Source: Talinum fruticosum (Eukaryota > Streptophyta > Magnoliopsida > Caryophyllales > Talinaceae). Taken from it: DNA of 64,000 bases. The notes under the pieces were generated by a model. It made no database searches. It worked only from the letters and a program-made list of their open reading frames with translations, and had not been told where the DNA came from. Where the stretch lies: NCBI GenBank assembly GCA_021018815.1, contig JAITYX010000009.1, positions 5,458,501 through 5,522,500 on the forward strand. Direction: 5' to 3'. Every line of letters starts with the position of its first letter. Position 1 is the first letter of the stretch. The translations under genes were made by a program, and so were the position numbers. Shown piece by piece: positions 47,171 through 57,672 of the stretch.

Positions 47171-48015
47171 TGAAGATTCAGACTTTATACTTAAACTTTT
47201 CTGAGTTCCATCAGTAATCAGGTATAAGAGTTCATCTCTTATACGGTTTTGATTTTAAGCCATTCCATGTGCCTTACAAGCTTTTCCGAGTAATATATCA
47301 TTTTCTCTGAGTGTTATAGAAACTATCATATTTGTTTATGCGTGACTCGATTGACTCATAAAGCATACTTGTACTTACCACTTCACACTCAATTCGAGTC
47401 ACTCAATGCTCGAAATATCGCATGTTCAAACACTTTATTTCACGCACATAAACTCGGGTCCGACTTCATGTTACATGAATTACATTGTTAACTTACTATT
47501 CCAAGTCAGCATATTTAGTTTGAACTTTGTTTAGTCTAGATCAAGTTTGTTTACTCGACCTTTTACTTTGACTTGATTATCTTCTAGACCGACTAAGATC
47601 GAATTTTGAGAATCATGGATATTAGAATCGGAAAATTCCATTCCTTTTCGACTCAAATAATTAGTCACTTAATTATCTTAATTATGTTATTATCTGTGTC
47701 TAATCTTGGACTAAAGTATTTTATACTTTGAGAACCAAATTGATTTACTTTTGTAGATTATTCAAACGAGGCTATCCTAATTTTGAATTGCAAAAGTAAC
47801 TAGCTTCAAAACGTCAAATCACCAGCAGACAAGGCTTTTTCCACCTCTAACCGAGCCCCGGACACCGTGTCGGGGTTGTCCGCTTCCAAAACTGGAAATC
47901 CGCAACACTAAGCTCAACGATGGTTTCCACCTTATTTTTCAAGACACCACCAAGTGGTTTTGGGACTTCCAAAGGAGTCAAGAGTCGTTGCCCAACGTTC
48001 ATATCTCAAAGGATA

Positions 48016-48036
48016 TTTTCCGAGTGACTCGGAAAA
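48016..48036 (+). promoter_or_regulatory. Palindrome upstream of copia LTR TATA box
   Basis: Core CCGAGTGACTCGG extended by four T and four A gives a 21-bp near-perfect palindrome centred on TGACTC, the type of site bound by bZIP factors. It is also at 2170-2190 and 60464-60484. Regulatory role is inferred. Confidence 0.45.
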
Positions 48037-48104
48037 TCCATTACAACGGTCACAAGAGACTTCTAGTCGGAAGATGGACACAACGGCTAAGCTGCTTGGT
48101 CATC

Positions 48105-48112
48105 TATAAATA
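48105..48112 (+). promoter_or_regulatory. TATA box of copia C 5' LTR
   Basis: TATAAATA in CATCTATAAATAGAAGCC; transcription of the element would start about 30 bp downstream. Confidence 0.7.
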
Positions 48113-48775
48113 GAAGCCAACTTCCAAGACTTAAAGATTGCTTGAACCAACTGTTAATACACATATTTGAGCAAAAGTCATTGTATTCATTCTCAATCTT
48201 CTACTTACAACTCCAATTCTGTATTTATTATTTATTTGAGTTGTAAGGTCTTGTACTCGATTACAAACACACTCTTTCTTTCTCTCTAAGTAAGGTCCCT
48301 TGATCGAGCTGTAAGGGTTAGCTCAGCTCGGTTGTCCCTAACTCGTAAGAGTGATCTCGGGTAGGAAGTACTAGATTAGATAAGGTAATTTTTGAGTTTA
48401 GGAAAAAACTTGTAAGGAGTTGTCTAAGGGAGCAACTCGGGTTGAGTCGATCTCATCGAATTTCGTGGACTCAAAATAGTGGATTTGACTTCGTGCTTGG
48501 ATTAGCACGGTCCGTGGTTTTCTGCCCGCGAGGGTTTCCACGTACTTTCGAGTTATCACTTTTTGAGTGCATTCTAGACTCGAGACAGTTTCATAGTTCC
48601 GTTTAATCTGTTTCTTCACTCTTCACTTGAATCTCGAGTTAGTACTTTTCCGAGTTCATCCTTGACTCTTGCTCACCTCGGATTCATATCTATTTTAAAT
48701 TTCAAGCAAATTTCATCATCACCCTATTCACCCCCATCTAGGGTGACTTTGCCTCTCCCAGAGCAAACCTTCTAT

Positions 48776-48787
48776 TGGTATCGAGCC
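48776..48787 (+). promoter_or_regulatory. Primer-binding site of copia C (initiator tRNA-Met type)
   Basis: TGGTATCGAGCC follows the 5' LTR after two bases. It differs from the usual copia site TGGTATCAGAGC by a small change, so it probably was primed by initiator methionine tRNA. Confidence 0.75.
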
Positions 48788-48832
48788 TAGCCTTTCGGAA
48801 AGGATCTAACCATCCAAAGGTTTAAAGATCAA

Positions 48833-50590
48833 ATGGCTCGGAACAACGGAGAGTTTGATGAAGGAAGGTCTTCCTACGAGACCACCAAAGTTCAAAGGAT
48901 CTAACTTTGTACACTCGGAAGAAACTCATGGAATGTTTCCTGCTGGATCACGACGAGGATGTCCGGAACATTATACAAGTAGGCAACTACATTCCCATGA
49001 AGACGGAAGAAACAAGACTTGTAGCTAAGACAAACGCCGAGTACACTGGCGATGAAGCGGAGAAGTTCAGAAAGAACTTTAAGGCAATGAACATTTTGAT
49101 GTGCGCCATCAGCTCAAAAGAATACAACCGAGTGTCTCGCTCGTGATACAGCCAAAGAAGTATGGGACACACGAGTCAACACTTAAGAAGGCACAAGCCA
49201 AGTCGGACAAGCGAAGATAAGCCAATATCTTCATAAGTATGAGCTGTTCAAGATAGAGCCGAAGAAAACATCACTCGGATGTTCATTTGCTTTACTGAGA
49301 TTACCAACAATCTCAAATCTATAGGTAAAAATATTTCCTACGAGGAAATGTACGGAAAGATACTCAAAAGCCTACTTAAGAAAAGATGGGGTCCCAAGGT
49401 GACAGCTATCGAAGAGGCTCGGAACTTGTCTGTACTAAAGCCAAATGAACTCATTGGGAAGCTTCTCACCCATGAGATCCACCTGGAAGAGGAGGATGCA
49501 GAGGTCAGCACCAAAAAGAACGTTGCGCTGAAAGCCTCGGAAACCACAGAAGCGGATCCGAGTTCTTTTGACTCGGAAGAGGATCCCATGGCACTCATCG
49601 CTAGAGGCTTCAAGAGAATGATGAAGCACAAGAGATGGGATAAGAAGCCAAAAGAAGGGTTCTATAAGAAAGACAAGAAGGATAGAAAAGGTAAATACTC
49701 TTCCCCTTCAAAGTTATCTTTAACTAAGAACTCTGGATGTTTTGAATGTGGCAGTAAGGAACACATAGTTAAGGATTATCCCAAGAGAAAAAGGGACAGA
49801 AGAAAGAAAAAGGCTATGATGGCCACATGGAGTGACGAGGACTCATCGGAAGATGACGAGGACTCGGATGACTCAAAGTGTCCGATGGCACTTTCCGACT
49901 CGGAAGTGGAAACAGACTTAGACACGGATCAATCGGACAATGAGGAAGCAAATCCTCATGATGTAATTGAATACTTTCTTAAATTTTCCAAAGTTGATTT
50001 AGCCAAGTATATTTTTACTTTGGAGGAGAAGTCCAATTCGACTCTTCTCATTTTAAAGAACAACTTGAGTCAATTTCTTCTGAGAGCATTTCTTTAAAAA
50101 ATGAGTTAGAAAAGCTGAGACTTACACTCGAGAGAACTCAAGACTAGTGCTCAATCTAATGAGATTGAGTCCGAGATACTCAAAAAGAAAATGAGCAACT
50201 AAAGCAAAAGCTCAATGTGTCTCAAGATCTTATTTTAAAGTTTACTCAAGGTCAGAAAAACCTTGATATGCTCTTGGGATCTCAATGTGTCTCCTTCGAA
50301 AAGAAGGTCTTGGTTTTAAGAAAGAGGAGGAATCCAATTCCTACTCGAGCTTTTCAAAAGGATTCCAGAACTATAAAGTTCATGAAGGCTGAGCACGGCC
50401 CTATTCATAAAAATGAAAGGAGGACTGAGCCTGGACCAGCTTACAAGAGAAAATCATCTCCACCGGTTCATAAGAGAAAAGATTTTCGAAAGAAAGAGAC
50501 AAACTCGGTTCTCTAAATGGAAGACTCAGAATCAGACCAAACCCAAGGTCATTCAAATCTGGGTTCCGAAAAACCTTCTTCCTCGAAAAG
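48833..50590 (+). pseudogene. Gag of copia element C, nearly complete but frameshifted
   Basis: Begins MARNNGEFDEG at 48833. A frameshift near 48900 leads into LMECFLLDHDEDVRNIIQ, then a UBN2-type region AMNILMCAISSKEYNRVS, another shift, and an open stretch from 49279 with MYGKILKSLLKKRWGPKVTA. The zinc knuckle at about 49738 reads CFECGSKEHIVKDY, its last Cys replaced by Tyr. Then come an acidic region (SDEDSSEDDEDSDDSK) and a coiled-coil/basic tail to 50590. This is the layout of SIRE-type Gag, the capsid protein of the element's particle. Confidence 0.8.
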
Positions 50591-50639
50591 GACCATAGTA
50601 AAGGGTGTTACTTGGGTTCGTTAGAGGAAGTGAGAAGGG

Positions 50640-51075
50640 TTAGTTTGTTTCTGTTTTGCGGGCCACTCAGAAAAGATCAAAAGGGCATTGGTACCTTGAC
50701 GGTGGATGCTCATGCCACATATCAGGAGATTCAAGACTCTTTTCCGAGTTAGAAGAGTACAAAGGAGGAAAAGTCACATTTGGAGATGACAGGAAAGGCA
50801 TGATAATTGGGATAGGCAAGATTGGAAAAGGAAGCAATCTGGTCGGCCCAGTATACCTTGTCAAAGGGTTAAAGTACAACCTACTTAGCATCTCTCAATT
50901 GTGTGATAAAGGTCAAGAGGTAAGATTCACTCGGACCAACTGTTATATCTCTGATGATGCTACCAAATAGATCAAGCTCTCTGGTTAGAGATCAGGTAAG
51001 ACTTACATTATTCCTCTTTCTAACCTGAGTCAAAATTTATCTTGTTTAAAAGCATCACTTCTTGATGACTCTTAG
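50640..51075 (+). pseudogene. Aspartic protease region of copia C
   Basis: WYLDGGCSCHISGDSRLF at about 50690 is the copia protease active site; the usual D-S-G is D-G-G here. GKVTFGDDRKGMIIGIGKIG and YNLLSISQLCDKGQEV follow. A stop at about 50968 breaks the link to integrase. Confidence 0.75.
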
Positions 51076-51995
51076 ACATGGCATTGTAGATTAGGTCATG
51101 TTAGCATGCATACTGTTAAGAAATTGACATCTCATGGTTTAGTAAGAGGATTACCTAATTGTGCTTTTAAGAAAGATAAAATTTGTGAAGCTTGCACAAA
51201 AGGGAAACAAGTCAGATCATCTTTCAAATCTTTGAAGACAATTTCCACATCTAAGGTACTTGAAATGCTACATATGGACTTATGTGGTGAAATCCCTGTT
51301 AAGAGTCTTGGAGGCAAATCATATGTACTTGTTATTGTTGATGATTACTCACAATTTACCTGGGTATGTTTTCTTAAGCACAAAAATGAAGCATTCAAAG
51401 AGTTCAGCAAGCTCTGCAGAAAAATCCAAGTTGAGTCTCGGACTCGGATCCGGAGAATTCGAACTGACCATGGAAGGGAGTTCGACTACTCAGAATTCGC
51501 AGAGTTTTGTGACAAAAATGGCATCTCCCACAACTTCTGAGCACCAAGAACTCTTCAAGAAAATGGAGTAGTGGAGAGAAAGAATAGAACTCTAGAAGAA
51601 ATAGCTAGGACAATGATGATTGAACATAATCTACCCTACTATTTCTGGGCTGAGGCAATAAATACAGCAAACTACACCTTGAACAGATGCATCATTAAAC
51701 CCATCCTAAAGAAAACACCGTACGAGCTCTACAAAGGGAAGAAACCCAATATCTCATACTTTAAACCCTTTGGATGTAAGTGTTTTGTTCACAATAATGG
51801 TAAGGATCACCTGACCAAGTTTGATGCTCGGTCGAGATGAAGGTATTTTTTAGGTTACTCATCTCATAGTAAAGCGTATTGCATTTTCAATAAGAAAACT
51901 AACAAAGTGGAAGAAAGCATCCACGTTGTGTTTGATGATATTAAACAGGAAAAGCCAAGTGAATCATCATTCTCGAGACTTAAAGCTCAGTAGAG
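51076..51995 (+). pseudogene. Integrase of copia element C
   Basis: gag_pre-integrase zinc region: CRLGHVSMHTVKKLTSHGL and ICEACTKGKQ (HHCC). Core: LHMDLCGEIPVKSLGG (first Asp), VIVDDYSQFTWVCFLK, RIRTDHGREFDYSEF (second Asp) and ENGVVERKNRTLEEIA (Glu). C-terminal: GCKCFVHNNGKDHLTKFD and FLGYSSHSKAYCIF. Stops at 51538 and 51838 interrupt an otherwise well preserved frame. It would insert the DNA copy into the genome. Confidence 0.85.
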
Positions 51996-52110
51996 ATGAT
52001 GATCGAGATGAAAATGAGTCCATCAAGAATCAAATCCATGACACTCGAACGAAGTGACTCAAAATGAGACAACTCAAGAACAAGAACAAAATGTTGAACA
52101 AGCTCACTCA

Positions 52111-52115
52111 TAACA
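52111..52115. repeat. Probable TSD (TAACA) of nested LTR-like insertion, left
   Basis: TAACA before TGTAACACCCC; the right copy is TAACG at 55311-55315 (4 of 5 match). Confidence 0.55.
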
Positions 52116-55100
52116 TGTAACACCCCAAAATACCCCCGGGAGTATTACATCGCCGAGTTCCTTAAAGGAACTCCCAAGGCTCTTTCGATGTTGGTTAGGT
52201 CTGTCTAAACTCAACTTAAAGTAATACTGGTGGCTTTTCCCAAAAGAAGTTGAGATTCTCTAAAAATTTCGGCAGAGTTCCGTTTGCAACATGGACTAAC
52301 CCATAGGCTTAAAGCCTTACAATCCTGCATAAAAAGCATAATAAAACTCGACGAGCCACACGCTCGGAGTATACAACTCAACGGCCACACGCCGGAGCTC
52401 AACCGATCATGCGGTAAAACTTAAAACAATCTAACTTAAAACAATCTATTGGTTACTATACGTTGGTACAACTATATGCACTAAATTACAAATACAACAT
52501 TAAGAAATAAACAATGCACATTCTTGGCTTGAATTGCTCAAGCACGCATCAACAGAGCAATCGGCAAAGGTCCGAAGCATGCTAAGTGTAGATTATACTT
52601 CGAAAGTGTACCTGCAACACTGGGTGGGGACGGGGCAATTTGTGGGGGTGAGCAATAATCAACGGGCTCACCGGAGTCTTAAACCCTTAAAATGGAAATT
52701 CTTTACACATAATACTCATAATAATGAAATCTGCGAAAGCATAATAACGTAATAGAAATCTATATACTTTTCACTGAAATCTCTTGTAATGAAAAGATCA
52801 AAACTCTTTAATCACTTAAATAACACATAATCACATTCAAGAACACTTCTTTTGGGGTTGAATCAACATTCCAGGCCTTCGAGGACTCGAACTAGCACTT
52901 CTTTAATTCAGGGCGCGACCCCGACAAAAGGCTCCCGGGACCATTCTTCTAGGAAGTCTCGGAGCGGGCATCCTGTCTCTCCAGGACCCCTATTAGAACC
53001 CTTCCCTCGAAGTCTCTAGCTGGGCGTTCCCGGTTCGAACCCTTCGGTATGCTAAACGATCCGTAGCCAGTCGATTCAAAACAATTTGCACATTCTCATT
53101 CATCACATTCACTTTACGACTTTTTCAATCAATTTAGTATCAAGGAAGGCATGACACCACGTGTCACCCTTATAAATTCACTTTCTCAAATCAGCTTTGC
53201 TTCTTTAAAACATAATCACGTTTGAAAGACATTTCAAGGAAGTTGCATTCAAGTATCTCACGTAAAGCACAAAACTCCTTTCAAAACTACTTTGAGCATC
53301 ACGTAAAGAATCACATAGCACGAATAGCCACCAATCATTGTAAGCAATCATCCTCAACTCTTTTCTAACTAAGCTTTCCTCAACTCAGCGAGTTTAGTAC
53401 GATTGAATCCATTTTCCGAGCCACAATAACCACAAGTAGATATTATTTAACTCGACGTTCTCCCTTCTCCCAATTCACTATCTTTACCTCAATTCCTCAT
53501 TTCATGACTTCATGTGTAAACCGACCTCTTTTACCCTCATTCAACCATATAACCTTAAACTTATATTACCGAGTCTCCTCTATCCCCATTCACCCTTTAA
53601 TTTGATTCATTCTCAAAGATCTTAGACATGACTTTGGCTTAGTTCAACTTTACCGTTCCCGACTTGCTATTTCCCAACTTCGTTTCCCATTTAATAACTC
53701 TTACCTTATTATTCGATTCTTGCTTGCCCATCCTCAATTATGTACCTCTTACTTACTTTCCATTCTTCAATTCCTGTTAGCTACTTACTTTCACGCTCAT
53801 TTCAACCTCGAGGATTTAAATATACTTCGAATGTAATTAATCTCACAATCACCCCTTTCTCACTTACTTGTCCCAATTGCGCATTACTCAATACGAACTC
53901 ATACTCCTCTTTATACTTCGACGTACCATTCCCCAATGTTCGTAATTAGCTCTTAATACCACAGGTTCAAGAATCTCTACAACTTAGTTAACTCATAATT
54001 CATATCCATAGCCCCACTCTTCATCCTTAATAGCTAATCGAACTTCAATACTACTCCTTTGACCTATGTAATCTAACCTCCTCGGAATCAGCAGGTTCCA
54101 ATTCAACCTTAAGTAACTCTTAAATCTCTTAGAAGTTCCCGATTTAACTCTACTATTAAACCTAAATACCTCCCTTCATTTCATGATTCAGCCCTCTCAA
54201 TTCCTTAATTGCATTCTAAGTTCTTGTTTCAATCTCAAACAGCGAATAGGTGCATGCTCTGCAGTACGGATACTCAACGTTCACAACAATTCAATATTCA
54301 CATAACACATTCAACAATCACAACAAATCCATTTAGGTTTCGAAATTACTAATAGTTTAGAGTATCGGACTACCCACCTCGATTCGGGGATTGGAGGTTT
54401 GTGATTTGCTCGAGGTTCGAGCTCCCTCGGTTCAATTCCTTCTTTCGTTCCCCTCCCCGCTGCTAGCCTCGGTTTCTACCGCCTTCCCTGCGTCTGCCGT
54501 CGTCGCCGGTTGTAGTCCCGCGTCCCCTGTTTCCGGCCGCTCGGACTCTCTCTCGTGTCCGCCTCTGTTTCGAGTCCTCTTCTTCTCCCTCGCTCGGTCT
54601 CGGTCTCCCGCTCCCTTCCCTTCGCTTGCGTCGCCGGCTCCCTGCGTTCGTCACTCCGCTCGCCGGCCTCCGGCCTCGCTTTGGTTCCCGCACGCCTCCT
54701 CTCTCTCTTTCCCCTTTCGGTGCTCTCCCTTCGCCCGCGCTGTTCGCGTCGCCGACCGTCGCCTTCGGTCCCGCGGTGGTCGCCGGTCCCCGCGGCCTCC
54801 TTCGCCGCGCGCACTCGCCCCCTCCCTCTCTCTCTCTCTTCCGTTCGGTGGTTCTCCCTCTCTCCCTTGCTCTGTTGCTCTGCTTCTTCTTCTTCGCTGC
54901 CGGGCTCCACCGATTAAACTCTCGATCCTTAACCCCCATTGGACCCCAAATTTAATTTCTATCCGATTTCCAACTTAAACCAAAGCCCACCTCTTCATTA
55001 TTCAATGAAAATAATCGCCGGCCCATATATCACAAGTCTATATCTCCTCCCTTCCGTCCTCTTACACTGCTGCGTCCCAACTTATTTTAATACGTCGGCC

Positions 55101-55310
55101 ACGACAATTCCTAATCACCCAACGGTTCAGCTCGGATGAAAAAGGAAGGCAATTTCCTTGATTTTATTCATTCGCCACGACCTCCAAAGGAATTCTAACA
55201 TAATACGTCCGGCCGTAAATAAAATCGATCACTCAACCCCCTAGTTGCGGGAAAAATACTCAATAATTCTATGCTTTTCAACTGCTTTCTTTAAAATTCC
55301 GGGTATTACA
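52116..55310 (+). mobile_element. Solo LTR-like insertion, 3.2 kb, in copia C pol
   Basis: Starts TGTAACACCCCAAAATACC and ends CCGGGTATTACA, with short inverted ends and a probable 5-bp target duplication. It contains no retroelement genes. The TGTAACACCC...GGGTATTACA termini and 3-kb length resemble LTRs of Tekay/Del-type gypsy elements, so it is probably a solo LTR left by LTR-LTR recombination. A GC-rich, pyrimidine-rich island (54430-54910) lies inside it. Without the insertion the copia integrase and RT regions join. Confidence 0.7.
54430..54910 (+). other. GC-rich pyrimidine-rich island inside the solo LTR
   Basis: About 480 bp dominated by C, T and CG dinucleotides in a window that is otherwise AT-rich. 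Three frames stay open on each strand only because A-containing stops are rare. Translations are low-complexity Ser/Pro/Arg and I do not treat them as genes. Possibly the promoter or leader part of the LTR. Confidence 0.5.
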
Positions 55311-56300
55311 TAACGGATCTCGAAGATCAACCAATTCAGCCTACAGATCCGGTGAATCGGAGAACAGTGTAGAGCATTCAAGTATGCTTCTAGTCATCAA
55401 CTAGAAAACATATTATCCGATATCAACAAGTGGGGTAAGAACTCGTTCCTCTCTTCAGAATTTATGTGCATTCACTGCATTCATTTCATTAATCGAACCT
55501 AAAAATGCACTCGAGGCCTTAAATGAACCTCGAATGGGTAGAGGCCATGCAAGAGAAACTCAATCAATTCAAAAGAAACCAAGTCCGGACTCGACCAAAC
55601 GACCTTCCGACCACCCAGCCATAGGAACCAAATGGGTTTTCAAGAACAAACTGGATGAAGGTGGGTTGGTAGTCGAAACAAGGCTAGACTTGTGGCTCAA
55701 GGATACAATCAGGAAGAAGGGATTGATTGTGGGGAAACCTTCACACTGTTGCCGTAATCGAAGCCATTAGAATCCTGTTAGCATTTGCATCTAGCATGAA
55801 TATCAAGTTATATCAAATGGATGTTAAGTGCGTATTTCTTAATGGCTTTATCGAAGAGGAAGTCTATGTTAAGCAGCCCCTGGATTTGAAAACTCGGAAT
55901 TTCCAAATCACGTTTTCAAACTTCAAAAAGCTCATTATGGTCTTAAATAAGCTCCCGGAGCTTGGTATGAAAGATCGAGCAATTTCTTGGTTCAAAATGA
56001 TTTTAGAAGAAGTCAGATTAACAAGACTCTCTTTATAAAAACCAAGGGGAAAGACTTCCTTATCACTCGGATATATGTTGATGACATAATTTTTGGAGCT
56101 GCTAATGAAATTCTCGTGTCGAGATTTTTCCGAGTTAATCAGACAGAATTTCAAATGAGTATGATGGGAGAACTCAACTTCTTCCTTGGTCTACAAATCA
56201 AGCAAGAAAAAATGGAATCTATGACCATCAATCAAAGTACACCAAGGAGCTGCTGAAAAAGTATAAACTTCAAGATGCTAAGCATGCAAAGCAACACCTA
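55311..56300 (+). pseudogene. Reverse transcriptase of copia element C, broken
   Basis: RVT_2 motifs: WVEAMQEKLNQFKRNQV, AIGTKWVFKNKLDEGG, AIRILLAFASSMNIKLYQMD, KCVFLNGFIEEEVYVKQP, then ITRIYVDDIIFGAANEIL with the catalytic YVDD at 56074-56085, and MGELNFFLGLQIKQ. The catalytic motif is intact, but there are at least four frameshifts. Confidence 0.8.
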
Positions 56301-57016
56301 TGAGCAAGTAGCATAAAACCGAACTCGGACGTAAAAGGTAAAGCAATAGATCGAAGCTCTATCGAGGTATGATTGGATCTTTGCTATATCTTACTTCCAA
56401 GTAGGCCGGATATAATGTTTAGTGTCTGTCTATGCGCAAGATTCCAAGCTAATCCGAAAGAATCACATCTCACTGCAGTGAAGAGAATATTCGGATATCT
56501 TGCAGGGACTCGGAATTTAGGTCTATGGTACTCCGGAGACTCGTAACCGACTCTCACCGGATACTCGGATGTTGATTACATTGGATACAAAATTGATAGA
56601 AAGAGCACCTCAGAGCTTGCTAATTTCGGGTCAATCCTTAATATCTTGGCACTCAAAGAAGCAAAACTCAGTAGCTCTATCAACCGCCGAGGCCGAGTAT
56701 ATTGCAGCTGGAGCATGTTGTGCTCGGATTTTATGGATAAAGCAACACTTGAGAGATCTTGGACTTTCTTTCAAATCAGTTACAATCAAGTGTGATAATC
56801 GTAGTGCAATCAGCATCACCAAAAATCCAGTTCAAGCACTCAAAGACGAAACACATTGAGGTCGGTATCATTTCTTAAGAGACCATTCTCGAGAAAGGTG
56901 ATATTGAACTCGAATTCATTCCTACCAATCTTCAATTAGCTGATATCTTTACTAAACCACTTAGTGAGGATCGGTTTTGCTTCATTAGGAATGAGCTTGG
57001 TATGTTAAATGCATAG
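56301..57016 (+). pseudogene. RNase H / pol C-terminus of copia element C
   Basis: An open stretch at 56569-56859 carries LISWHSKKQNSVALSTAEA, EYIAAGACCARILWIKQHL and KCDNRSAISITKNP. The pol end LADIFTKPLSEDRFCF and RNELGMLNA closes with TAG at 57014. Earlier frames are broken around 56280-56560. Confidence 0.8.
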
Positions 57017-57672
57017 TTATGTATTTTCTATGTGAAAATTTTTATTGCATGATTATGTGTTATGTGCTTACGATTCATTAATAACTATTAGTTCAATTGA
57101 TTCAGTGATACCGAGCCGATAGTTATTATCTATTTCTAGTTTCGAGTCACTCGAAACTTAGCTGAGTCGAACTCAGACTTTGAGAAAAATGGACATTAAA
57201 CTTCGAAATCATCTCTAGACAAGCAGAGAATTTTGGAATTTATTTTCAAAATCTTTCTTTTTCTCTCTCTCTTTTACGCGTCTTGATGAGACAACTAGTC
57301 GTTTGGAGATAAATCGCTGGAATTATAACCGTTGAAGAAGGGAACAGATTACACCGGTCCGAGGTAACCACCGAAAGAGCCGAGTCGAACGGATGCTCGA
57401 AGGACGGATATTTTCTTATAAATAGCGCTTATTCTCCTTCATTTCTTTACTTTACTCCTCGCTTTCTCTCTCTCTCTCAATCAAATCCTCGTAAACAATC
57501 GCTCTCGTGATTAAAGCGATACCCAGTGATCTCAAGCTTCATGAAGAACATCTCAAGTAAGCTCTGTTGCTCTCGAACTCTTTCTTCTTCAATTTTTTCT
57601 TTCTTTCACTCTCTTCGAGCTCTCTCCTCCTCCTCTCTCTAAAGCGTATCTTCTCTTTTTTTCTCCATCAAA
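57017..57672 (+). other. Spacer before the third ORF of copia C, with internal promoter-like signals
   Basis: Non-coding. It contains the 19-bp palindrome GTTTCGAGTCACTCGAAAC at 57140-57158 and TATAAATAG at 57417-57425, followed by a CT-rich leader (57450-57670). The D2 copy (3541-4096) has the same order and spacing. Confidence 0.5.
57417..57425 (+). promoter_or_regulatory. Putative internal TATA box before the third ORF (copia C)
   Basis: TATAAATAG, 256 bp upstream of the third-ORF start codon at 57673; equivalent to 3935 in D2. Confidence 0.45.

Larger units (their letters stand above)
47171..48773 (+). repeat. 5' LTR of copia element C
   Basis: TGAAGATTCAGAC to GCAAACCTTCT, 1,603 bp. 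TATA box at 48105-48112. The last base differs from the CA end of the other LTRs. Confidence 0.9.

Noticed and set aside
54391..54978. Long overlapping open frames on both strands (up to 195 codons)
   Set aside because: They arise from the GC-rich, stop-poor island in the solo LTR. Translations are low-complexity Ser/Pro/Arg in all frames, with no domain.
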